Source of the DNA: Plecoglossus altivelis
Lineage: Eukaryota > Chordata > Actinopteri > Osmeriformes > Plecoglossidae
Assembly: GCA_036571765.1 (NCBI GenBank)
Contig: BROE01000019.1
Span: forward strand, 2,855,526-2,919,525
DNA length: 64,000 nt
Reading direction: 5' to 3'
The notes under the pieces: model-generated
Told to the model about the DNA's origin: nothing
What the model saw: the letters and a program-made list of their open reading frames with translations, nothing else
The model's database searches: none
Translations under genes and position numbers: made by a program
Shown: positions 12,157-23,700 of the stretch, one piece after another
Layout: each line of letters opens with the position of its first letter
Numbering within the stretch: the first letter of the stretch is position 1

Positions 12157-14045
12157 TGTAGTTAAGCCACTCTGGAGACAGTTGGTACCTTTTGAAGCTG
12201 ATGAAACCTATAATTACGGAACTGTGGTGAGGCATAAGGTCTACCTGTCTCCTCTGCAAGGTCCCAAGTCCCTGCTGCTAGACACATATAGTTTTACCCA
12301 GGCTTGATTCCATATTAGGCCCTTGGCCCTTGCCTAGCACCGTAGACACAGAATTAGTGTTCACAGGTCTGGGAGCACATCAACATCACTGGAAGGGTTC
12401 ACTTGATATGTGAATTACCTTCTGATCTGGGAACAGCGTACGGTGCAATGGAAAGGGACTAGGGAGCTAAATGGAACAGGACTATAAATCCCTGAATGCA
12501 CATGCTCCTATTACACTGTATCAGCGATCTTGAAGCAGCCTGGCCAAGCATCTGCAATATCTCTTCCCCGTCTACAAAAGGCTTAGGAGTAACACTGAGT
12601 TTATGTTCCTCAGCACTTAGGTGAAGAAACGGGCTCTTCTGTGCCAGCTATCTAACCGTTATGCATGCAACCATTGGTCGTGTTACAGTTTTCCATTCAA
12701 TTTCAGCAAACACGGGGAATCGTTTTTAAAACGTAGCATTTACTCATGTTCCCATCCCCTCCAGTGTGAAATGTCACTGTTACATTTAGTCATCACTATT
12801 CATGTTCTATGGCAACAAACACTCCAGTACCCGCAAATAGCACTCGTCTCATTATTGCTCCAACGTTGTAGTGCTGTGGTATATTATTTTTAGCCAAATG
12901 CAGAAGCAACAAACGCTGACTTCTGCACCCTCGAAACAATGACCTCTGCAGCTGTTCTCGTTTTGCGTAAGCTTCCTTGCTTCCCTTCTGAGTCACTTGT
13001 AAAGGCGAAGCTGCTGCTCTCCAGCAGAGACAAGGTTGGGGGGTGTGGGGGGGGGAACTGCTTTGGGGTCAGATCTAAACCGAAGGTCTTATGCTTTTAA
13101 ATGGGGAACTGCATATATACTGTTTCTTTCATATTTGGCAGTAACTTACTGGTGAGCCTTTTTTTGTGGCAGTCATTGAGTCAGTTAGGATTTTATTTCG
13201 ATTTTTATGAAAACTGATCTATTGTGTTTGAAATGTCCAGTCTTACTTTGATCTGTAAGTGGTTCTTAGTGCCTGGGAGGAGTATTTTACATGGTCAACA
13301 GGGAAATATTGTTTCAAACTGACGAACTATTGTGCTTGATAAACATGTACTTAAGTGGAGAAATGAGTATATTAAATACTATAAAAAGGGATTTTTTTTT
13401 TAAAACTTTGCATCTAACTCTCCTAGGTAAAGATCACCTTAAAAACAACTCATTAAGGTCAACCCTTTATTAGAAATATTGATATTTGATTTGATTTGAT
13501 CCAAGGTTAAAGCACTGTTGTAGTGATATTTATGAAGTGAATTGGATTGATACATGCCCACCGTAACCTTTACCTAAATCTGAACACTTTTCAACAAAAT
13601 ATTAACGTTACCTTTTACTGGGTGTTGCATTTCCTTTTTAAAGATTAACGTCAAGTGGATTCTGTATTTTTAATTTCAGAAAAATAACAGTACGGTTGTC
13701 TAAAACGTTGAGGCTCAAACTTAAACATGCATTTGGATATACTGTCTCTATATTATTGGTACTCTACTGTACATTACAGGTACTGTGTAACATCACAGGT
13801 ACTGTGCAACATCACAGGCACTGTGCAACATCACAGGTACTGTGCAACACTATCATCTCTGGCTGCTTGTGTGCAAAGACGTGTAACGTTGATGTTTATG
13901 ACCACTTTAAAAAAGAAAAGAATGCTTAACGCATCCCTATTTATAATGTAAGATAGACTTTGTGCATTAATAGAAGAATTGTGCTATGGTGTCTATTGAC
14001 AGTGTCCTTGAATTTTAATAATTAAACCTTGAAGTTGCAAAATTG
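12157..14045 (+). other. rabgef1: Probable rabgef1 3'UTR
   Basis: Non-coding sequence follows the rabgef1 stop, with no supported exon. A variant poly(A) signal ATTAAA at 14021-14026 is the best candidate end. No canonical AATAAA was noticed closer to the stop. The stretch becomes increasingly AT-rich toward its end and includes a small tandem repeat at 13780. Confidence 0.4.
13780..13850 (+). repeat. 19-bp tandem repeat
   Basis: About 3.7 copies of a 19-bp unit (GTACTGTGCAACATCACAG) with few mismatches lie in the probable rabgef1 3'UTR. Confidence 0.85.
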
Positions 14046-15330
14046 TACTGCCTAGTTTCCATTTTTGCATCCCTGCCCACTGTACCATCGCCGGTGATAT
14101 CACATGGTGAAGATGTCATTGATTCAAGGGAATTTCAGTAAGCATTTGCTATGAAACCACGATGCGGTTTGAGGTACACTTTGACTAAGTGTGTTCTATT
14201 TGTGGTCACGTTGAGCGATACCACTGAGGAAGCAGAAACCAGTCCCACATTGCTTACTACTGACATCTTCTGGTTAGGGGACATATTGAATCTCTGAAGG
14301 CTGGGTCACATGTCCATTAATGTGCTCCCTCAGAGGATTTTAGAGGGAATGTACATAAAAATAGATCCCTCTGACTAGTCACTATTGAAACTACAGTAAC
14401 ACCAGTTCTTTCCTCGTTCATATTAGAAAAGTAAACTTCGTTCAACTGCCCTGTCACAACTGTGGCTGAATGGGGCGAATGTCAACTTTATATTATATAC
14501 GGAAGGGAAGGATGTTGATGAATTGTATCTGTACACATGTATCAGTACCTATATAGTAATAGGCATCCATTAATTATTTTACAATGATGGCACTTGGTAG
14601 TTTGCCAGGCAAGCAGGATTAAGAAATCAGATGATCCTCCCTGCCAATCGGATGATCTTGTTGTCTCGGTGGGGCTAGCCTGAATGGAGAACTTACTCCA
14701 TTTATTCAGGTCCTCTGGGGACTTTAAAAATGGCTTTTTCATTTGTCCCTACATCCAGGGAAGGCAACTCCACTTCTCTCCAGGCGTTCAGAATTGAGTA
14801 TGTAGGTCAGTTTCTTTCTCTGGTCCCAGTGCTTCAGAAACATTTTCTGTCGACTCCACATTCGTGTGAGATTTTTTGGCATGATGCTGTGTATGATGTT
14901 TATTTGGGCTTTTAGGGAATGTGAATCTCTAAACCACTGTATGTTTTCTATACTGGTAAAAAACGGGTTTTCCCGTCAATTGGTTTTATATCAATTGGTT
15001 CAATTTGGTTTTAAACATATTATTTTGTAAAATCAATACATATCTGTGCCCCTTATTGTTTTGGTTTATGCTTTGGTAATACAACAATTGGTGAACAAGA
15101 CTGCGAATTTTTTGAGCGCAAATGTGATATATTCAAAGTGTCGTCCTGTGGATAAATATTCTAATGCACATTTGCCTTCCTCTGTTGTGATATAGTGTTT
15201 TAATGTTACTTATGTAGAATCTCCTATTTCCTTAGGCAGTTCCACACTGGAATGGTTCCAAAAGCAGAGAAAATAGGTGTGTCATTTTCAATAAAACCTC
15301 CTAGTTTAAATCTACAGACACAAAAATACT
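14046..15330. other. rabgef1-trim37 intergenic DNA, no gene seen
   Basis: AT-rich intergenic sequence. Open frames are short and without motifs on both strands. No RNA gene or recognisable mobile element was found. It separates the block matching human 7q11 from the block matching human 17q22. Confidence 0.4.
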
Positions 15331-16541
15331 GCCGATTGGTTGAATACGAGGAACATCCCGCCCTCGACAGCTTTACCTGTCTATTATTGGTTGAAACTAT
15401 TTGGAAGCTCGCGAGAGGAGGAGATCGGTCTCCAATGGTGACATGATGTAGCCGCAGCAAATGCTTCACTGCATGTAAGAAAAACAAATGCATCCACGGA
15501 TTAAACGTGCTAGTGTTTGCTATCTTCACTGTATAACCCATGTGTGCAAGCTTGCAGATACGCCGCTGAGCGTATTTTCGTTTTGACGCGAACGTTACAT
15601 TTGCAGTCAGTTCAATTTGGTTGTCACGGTCAACTAGCCAGAGAGCCCCGCTGCCTGAATTGACAATTAGCAAGACTCACGGTGGGCAGATAGGTCAGGT
15701 ATCTTCAAAAATTCAAGACAGCTGGCTAGCTAGATAGCTAGCGCTCATGGTTTCCAGCTGCTCGTTTGTAGTCTTTATCAAAGCTACTGTGACAGATGGA
15801 AAGCGAACATCCACATACCATAAGCTAACGGCGTCTGACGGCGAAAGACAGGCAGAATTAACAGGCTACAGTTGTTGATCAAACTGCAATGCCAATGAAG
15901 AAAGAATTGGCAAGACAATAATTTGCTTCTACAGTAAAAGCATCGTAGAAGGTGAGTGACGGCTTGACGATGCATTCGAATTGAGCGAGTTTGCTATCTT
16001 GCTAACCCCTGTTGACCACCTTTTGTGTGGTTGTGCCTTGCTAGGTAAACGTTGCTATCCACCTTGTCAAATACAATCAATTGAGATTAGCAGTCAGCTA
16101 GCACTAGTTAGCCAGTTGCACAAGTAGCCTGCTACCACTTTGAATACGAGAATGTTTTGAGACGTACATAGCTGGTAGCTAGCGAACTTGACTAGCGATA
16201 TAGTTATCAAATTAAAAGGAACTTCACAAATTAGGCACCTGAATGGGGCTTGTGTGTGTGTGTGTGTAGCCAGCTATTCAGTTAGGAGTTTCTGCAGAGT
16301 AACTACTGTAGCTAGTTAGCCATCTACACTGCAAATATTTTGTGCAACATGCCTTCGTTTTTCATCCATCTGGCCGATTTCTATTAGGATGACACAGGGG
16401 AGGAAGTTTGGAAAGGTCTTGGAATGCATGCGATGTAGTCACTAGTCAGAGAAACGTAAGTAGAGTAAATGTCTTGCTTTTTTTTAATTCAAGGTGTTTT
16501 ACTTCTGATCTGGATATTTGAAGGAAACCAAACTGGCAGAA
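15331..16541 (+). promoter_or_regulatory. trim37: Putative trim37 promoter and 5' noncoding exons
   Basis: Two reverse CCAAT boxes (ATTGGTT) lie 51 bp apart at 15335 and 15386, ahead of a GC-richer stretch. A strong donor (GAAG|GTGAGT) at 15951/15952 probably ends the noncoding first exon. A polypyrimidine acceptor (TTTAATTCAAG) ends at 16493, so the ATG exon would run 16494-16562 with 48 nt of leader. A further donor-like GTAAGT at 16455 could belong to an alternative leader exon. Gene position and splice sites support this; the transcription start is not determined. Confidence 0.45.
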
Positions 16542-17733
16542 ATGGATGAACAAAGTGTTGAGGTATGTGCACCTTAGCTTTTGTGTTTGCGTATTTGCGT
16601 ATGATCTTAGTGTGACGGAAAAGAGAAATAACCGTAACGCAGTCTCTGCAGAATGATGTCAAGCTTTTCTGATCTCGGGACCCATCAATACTGGCTTAAT
16701 GCCAGTAGCTTTAGACTGGGGAGTTTCTGTTCTAAATATAGCCTGCCCAACCAGGCAGACATTTACATTTGTCCGTTGACCAGCTAGACTATAATGCGAA
16801 TTGATTTGTGATTTTTGTCCCCCTGCCATGTGACCTTCATGCAGGGATCTACCATGACGGTTTCATTGGTCATTCATTGGAATCAAAGTAGTAGGAAATC
16901 AATCATGTTCATGTTGGAATTATGCCCAATAAACAATAATAAAATGCACCCTTTGGTGCTACCCATGACTCAGATGTAATGTCATCAGTTGAAAATAATA
17001 TTAGTCACTACATTCCTCATGATTGCCAACATTTCTTATAATGCTGCGATGTTAACAATGTCCCCCACACACACCCTATCTGGTAACAAAGCAACTCCTT
17101 GTTTTTTTTCCGTTCAGAGTATCGCAGAGGTGTTTCGCTGTTTCATCTGCATGGAGAAGCTGCGGGACGCACGACTCTGCCCCCACTGCTCCAAACTCTG
17201 CTGCTTCAGCTGCATACGGGTGAGCCTGCCCCTCAGAGTGAGCCTGCCCCCCAGGCCCCAGGGTTAGCCTGCCCTCCCGGCCTTAGGGTGAGCCTGCCCC
17301 CCAGGGTGAGCCTGCCCCTCAGGGTGAGCCTGCCCCCAGAGTGAGCCTGCCCCTCAGAGTGAGCCTGCCCCTCAGAGTGAGCCTGCCCCTCAGAGTGAGC
17401 CTGCCCCTCAGAGTGAGCCTGCCTCAGAGAGCCTGCCCTCAGAGTGCTGCCCCTCAGAGTGAGCCTGCCCTCAGAGGAGCCTGCCCTCAAGTGAGCCTGC
17501 CGCAGGAGAACCTGGCCCCCCAGGTGAGCTGCCTTGCCCCCTCTCAGGGTGACCTGCCCTCAGTGAGCTGGCAGCCCAGGGTGACCTGCCCAGGCCAGGT
17601 TGAGCCCCAGGGAGAACCTGCCACCAAGGTGATCCTGCCACCAGAGGGCGTCTGCAGCGCTCACAGGCAATTAGGCCAGCTCATTAGCCTAAGTTGGTAC
17701 ATCTGGAGCAGCAAGGACAGGAAGGTCTACCGG

Positions 17734-17798
<65 letters not shown>

Positions 17799-20700
17799 CG
17801 CATTCCTGTACTATAACTGTTAAGAACATTTTCGATTTTTCTGATCAAGCAAAAACAAATGTTAAACCACATATCAGGGCTTATCATCTACAAACTGGCT
17901 GAAACAAAAAGATTTTTCTAAGCATGTGAGAGAGGAAGCCTAGTTCCACTTTGTTACAGCCAGTCCTCTTTATTTAGTATTAACAAACCTCTTTGTGTGT
18001 TGACAGCGCTGGCTGACGGAGCAGCGAGCCCAGTGTCCACACTGTCGGTAAGCCATGCGTGTCGTGGAGCACCGCTCTGTATGCCTGGCCTGAACGCTGC
18101 ACGTAGCTTTGATGGCAGTGCCAAATGTACCTCCTTAGGATTCAGAGTGCAGAGCTCAACCTAAGGGATTAGCTATTGATTTATTTGCAGTTCACTGTGA
18201 GTACAGATCTAGTGCCAGCGCATACCAATTCTTTACTGAAGAAGTTTTAATGGAGTCCTTGTTGATACGGCTTTAAGAGGTATTAATACTCTGGGAGATC
18301 TGTATATTTCCTTAGGTAATTATTTAGTGGAAACAAATGGATGTTTACATCCGTTGCTTTCTTTTTTTTGTATAGACGCAGAATTTATCTGATGTTGATG
18401 CAGTCTTGGAGAGCTATCATTCCTTGTAAAGGCTGATTAGGTGTGTGTGTGTGTGTGTGGGCGCGCATGCTTGTGCATTTAGGGCGCCTTTGCAGCTGCG
18501 CGAGCTGGTGAACTGCCGCTGGGCAGAGGAGGTGACCCAGCAGTTAGACACCCTGCAGCTCTGCAACCTCTCCAAACACGAGGAGAACGACAAGGACAAG
18601 TAGGTCCTCCACTCCCCCCTGTCCCCCTGGTGACCTGCAGCCACATTCATCATTACCTTGGCACATGCTCTCCCACTTGTGTACCCCTTGTGTATCGCAC
18701 GCTGTATCCATCCCCTACATATACCCCCTGTACCCAAACCACCTCTATAACACAGCCTACATCTGGCTATATTTAGCCTGTACCTGCAGTATGAAGTAAA
18801 GACAACCTAGTTGCATCTGAAAACCTTTCCCATCTGCAACAGTCTTAGCACCTAGCTAGCACATGGCAAGCTGCCTAGACGGATATATATAAATGGCTTC
18901 CAGATTTGATATGAAAGTTTTCTCTGAAACCAGCTCTTCTGATAGTATGATTATAATAGTTATAGAGAGTCTGAGTCCGAATGTGTGGTCCATGTGCTCC
19001 ACTTCCCCAGGTGTGAGAATCACCATGAGAAGCTCAGTGTGTTCTGCTGGACCTGCAAGAAGTGCATCTGCCACCAGTGTGCCCTGTGGGGAGGCATGGT
19101 ACGTCTCCTGGGAGGGAGGGAGGGATGGAGGGAGGGAGGGATGGATGGCTGTTGGGGGTGGACGGACCTCACTGTGTCCACCTCGCTTGCTTTGAAGTCT
19201 TCTGCCTGACATTTGAGGGGGGACGGGGGGGACGCCCGTTAAAAGGCGTGCTCCAGGCCCGCCCACGCGTTCGTAGCGTAGATTTGTGTATTGCGGTTTT
19301 GTAAACGCCCCACATTGTGATCCACACGTTGCTGTCTGTTGCAGCATGGCGGCCACACCTTCAAGCCCCTGGCTGAGATCTACGAGCAGCACGTGACCAA
19401 GGTGAACGAGGAAGTGGCCAAGCTGCGCCGCCGTCTTATGGAGCTCATCAGCCTGGTGCAGGAAGTGGTAAGAACTGTGGGAAATGTGGTTTTTACCTGT
19501 GTCAGTCCTTAAGAAAATCATTTACAATAAGATTAAAGTGGGATTTACTGTATTTGGAGGTTGTTCTGTTCAGTTGGACATCAAATGCATGGGGATGGGG
19601 GGGTGAGTCAAAACGTACTGAATACTGCTTCTCCACTAGATGGCATAAGAGGCTATGGAATAACAACTGAATTGCGTGTTTGTTTTTGAAATAACCTGAG
19701 TCTCGTCGGCTTGCAACTCAAAACTCCATTTGTGGTCGTTGCCTTTGACTCCGCTTGGCATCGCCAGGAGAGAAACGTGGAAGCCGTGAGGGGGGCGAAG
19801 GACGAGCGAGTGAGAGAGATTCGCAACGCCGTGGAGATGATGATCGCCCGCCTGGACAACCAGCTCAAGAACAAACTCATCACGCTCATGGGTGCGTTGC
19901 TGCTGCTGCTGCCACAGCTACTGAGGCTCGGATCAGGTTTGAACAGTGACTACATGTTTGTATACCTCTTTGCCATCTACAGGTCAGAAGACCTCCCTTA
20001 CCCAAGAGACAGAGCTGCTGGAGTCTCTCCTGCAGGAAGTGGAACACCAGGTACGTGTCCTTGACCCAGAAAAGAAAGATTTAGTTTGTGTTTTTTGGTG
20101 GGGGGGTTTTCCGGTTGACGTGCTTAAAGGTTCACTTATGTGACATCACTGACGTTAAGGGTGTCTAAATCGGTATATCAGGGTCAAGACACGTTTGCTG
20201 TTCCTGTCCAAAAACCCACCGTAGAATTGCCACTCGTTCACAAACCCGCTTATTCTTGCAGGAGATATTGAGTTGTCCGTTGCTTTGCGGCGGCAGTTGT
20301 TTAGGCGGAGAGTGCGAAGTGAGTTGCCTTATTACCGTGGCAGGCTAGACACGCCAATCGCAATGCACTATGGGTAGGCTGGGAAGGTGGTATGCACAGG
20401 CTCTGCAGCAGCCTACTGTGGTAATCAGGACCCACTGTCCTGCACGGTCCCTGTTCCACACACACCCTGATTCAAATGCACGATCATTATCAGGCTTGTG
20501 TAGCTCTAACGACCACTCATTTGAACCAGGTGTGTGGAACAAGGAACCATCTAGAACAGGGGTGTCAAACCCTGGTCCTCGAGGGCGGCTGTCCTGAAGG
20601 TTTTCGACGTTTCCCTGCTCCAGCACACCTGACTCTAATAAAGGGTCATTATGAAGCTTCCACGGAGCTTGGTAATGGCTCATTCTCAGTCAGGTGTGCT

Positions 20701-23700
20701 GGAGCAGGGAAACGTCGAAAACAGCGGCCCTCAAGGACCAAGATTGGAGATCCTGATCTAGAAGGTCCAGGACCGCAGGTCCTGAGGACCAGGGTTCCCA
20801 GGGTTCCCAGGGTTCCCAGGGTTCCCAGGGTTCCCAGGGTTCCCAGGGTTCCCAGGGTTCCCTGCTCCAGCACACCTGACGTGCTCTACAGGGTAGACAA
20901 AAGTGCACTGCAGGAGGTATAGGCTGTAGGGTGGAGGTTTAAAGGGCTGTCTTACCACAGTAGAGCTGTGGGGCAGGGGCCCACCTAAAAGTGTTGAGCT
21001 GCCCCCCCACCCCACCCCACCCCTGAGTGAAGAAGCTCTTCAGGAGTTTACAGGAAAAAAAAAAAAAAGAAAGAAATTGTAAGGAGGTTGAGTTATTGAT
21101 TGACGAGTTTGAAGTCTTAATGTAGTTTTGTCATGGTTTTCTGTACTTAAACACATCCCTCAACTGGAAAATATACATATTATCCTTGAAACAGCCTTAC
21201 TGTCAGTCTCTCCCTCCAACCCAGCCATCTTACTGAGCTTGTTCACTCCAGGAAAGCCCTCTCTCATACAGCCATCTCTTGAGTCACTCTGGATTTCCCC
21301 GCATTACAACTTTGGAACACATCTCATGCTGTGTGGACTGAATACAGTTGTCTACATAGCAGTTGAGTTGGCTCAAGAGTGCGTGTGCGCGTGTGTGTTT
21401 CTCTAGTTGCGCTCCTGCAGCAAGAGCGAGCTGATCTCCAAAAGCCCAGAGATCCTGCTGATGTTCCAGCAGGTCCACAGGAAACCCATGCAGTCCTTTG
21501 TGACAACACCAGTGCCCCCAGACTTCACCAGGTACCGTACCAACCTCTGCACCTCCACTGGGACCCCTATTCCATGTTCAATCTGTAATTGCCGCAAAGG
21601 CTATACGAAACTGTAACCTTGTACCTAACCCTCGATCTGTTAACCAAGTGTGGTTCATATGAATACTGCCCTGCCTCTATAGTCGTCACGAGAATCCTAC
21701 TTTTAATAAGTCTGAATTTAAAATGTCATGTTTACGTGTGACTCATACTGCAGACAGATATTTTTATTCATGTAATGGTTATTTGATGACATTGAGCTCT
21801 GTAATTATGGAAATGTCTCTCTCCACACTTCCTCCTGTCTGTCTCTCTTGCTCCCTCCCTTTCTTTTGCTCTTTCTCTCTCTTGCTCTCTCTCATTCACT
21901 CTCGCTCTCTCTGTCTGTCTTTGTCTCTCTGTCTCTCTTTCTTTCTTTCTTTCTCTCTCTCTGTGCAGTGAGCTGGTTCCTGCCTATGACTCAAGCACTT
22001 TTGTTCTGGCAAACTTCAGGTAAAGAATTTGTCATCGCTGTGATAATGCTTGGCGAAGCCGCAGCATTGTCACCACTAGAAAACCCAGAGAATTGTTCTC
22101 GGTTGCTGTTAGAATGCCTCGTCTTGTTTCAACACCAAACGCACTATACACTCCTTTCTTGCATAGCAATACGGAGTACACAGTTGTTTAGCTGCTCTTG
22201 ATTTGGGGTTGCCAGGTCCAGGATGCTGATTAAGTGCTCCCGCACTAGCTGCTAATTAGAGTGTGACTGATCATATATTAGCATCACCAGTAGAGCTGGG
22301 AGGTAATGCTTCCGTCGACTCTGCCTGGGACACAGTGAGCCATCGTAATGAGCGGTTTCCCATGCATTCAGCCGTTTCACTGAGGAGTTAGACGCTTAAT
22401 TGTGAAATGAGTAAGCAAGGTGTGTTGTTGTGGTGTGTGTGTGTGTTGTTGTGGTGTGTGTGTGGACCCCAGCACCCTACGACAGCGAGCAGACCCCGTG
22501 TACAGCCCTCCTCTGCAGATTTCAGGACTCTGCTGGAGGCTGAAGGTTTACCCGGTCAGTGCTACATCTGCTCTGGAATGTAGTGGGCTGCAAAGCTCTA
22601 CGTTACTCTGCTTTAACATGTTTTAATGACTTATTCATTAGTATTCTCCTTGTTGTTTTTGTGAATATACTGTACATATATATTTTTAGACCAACATGAT
22701 TTGTTCAATTCCTATCCAGGATGGCAATGGTGTCGTACGCGGCAACTACTTATCCGTTTTCTTGGAGCTGTCTGCTGGACTTCCGGAAACATCCAAGTAA
22801 GTTTCAACCATCTGTTCAAGTCTCCTCCCCTCCCCTCTCCCCACAGTACGAGCCAATCATGAGCGTCTGCTGCGTGTCCTCTCTAGGTACGAGTACCGCG
22901 TGGAGATGGTGCACCAGGCCTCCAGCGACCCTACCAAGAACATCATCCGGGAGTTTGCCTCAGACTTTGAGGTGGGCGAGTGCTGGGGCTACAACCGCTT
23001 CTTCCGACTGGACCTGCTGGCCAGCGAGGGCTACCTCAACATGCAGACGGACACCCTGGTCCTCAGGTGGGCTTGTGGCCGCATGCTGCTAAGGCCTTCA
23101 TTACATCCTGGCTGCTTTGGTTCTGACCTTCAGAAGGTCACGGTCGATTTGAACACGTCCATCCAAAAATAGGAAATACACTTTTTTTTTTTTTTCTTTT
23201 TTTTTCTCTCATCTCTGCAGTTTTGCCTGAGTGACCGTTTTCAGAATTGAACTGTTACCATCTTGAAATGTGCTCGTGTCAGTGTGGATGTCCAACCCAG
23301 ATGCCATTTGTGTGGTGACCCAGAAACGAGGAAGGGGAGGGTACTGTCATCCTGTGTGCTTGTAGAAGGTGACCTGACCCCTGTTGTTGCTCCTTCCCAC
23401 AGGTACCAGGTGCGCTCCCCCACCTTCTTCCAGAAGTGCAGGGACCAGTACTGGTACATCAGCCAGCTGGAGTCAGCCCAGACCAGCTACATCCAGCAGA
23501 TCAACAACCTCAAAGAGGTGCGGGTGGTCTTAAGACAGGGGCCGCAACCAACTATCTGCTACCAGTTAGCGTCAATCTTACTTTTGTACGAGATTGTAAA
23601 GTGCGTTGGAATACATTTGTTCCCTTTAGCCGTTTTTAGTTCAGTAGTTTGTGGTGCCTGTAATGGCTTAAAAAGTAGCTACTTTGAGCACCATGTTGGG

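Noticed and set aside
16080..16200. AGCTAG/CTAGC-rich stretch as a transposon end
   Set aside because: The short palindromic tetramers and hexamers recur without defined inverted termini or target duplication, so no element could be delimited.
18856..19521. 221-codon minus-strand open frame
   Set aside because: Antisense of trim37 exons 5 and 6 with intron; no motif and no conservation argument.
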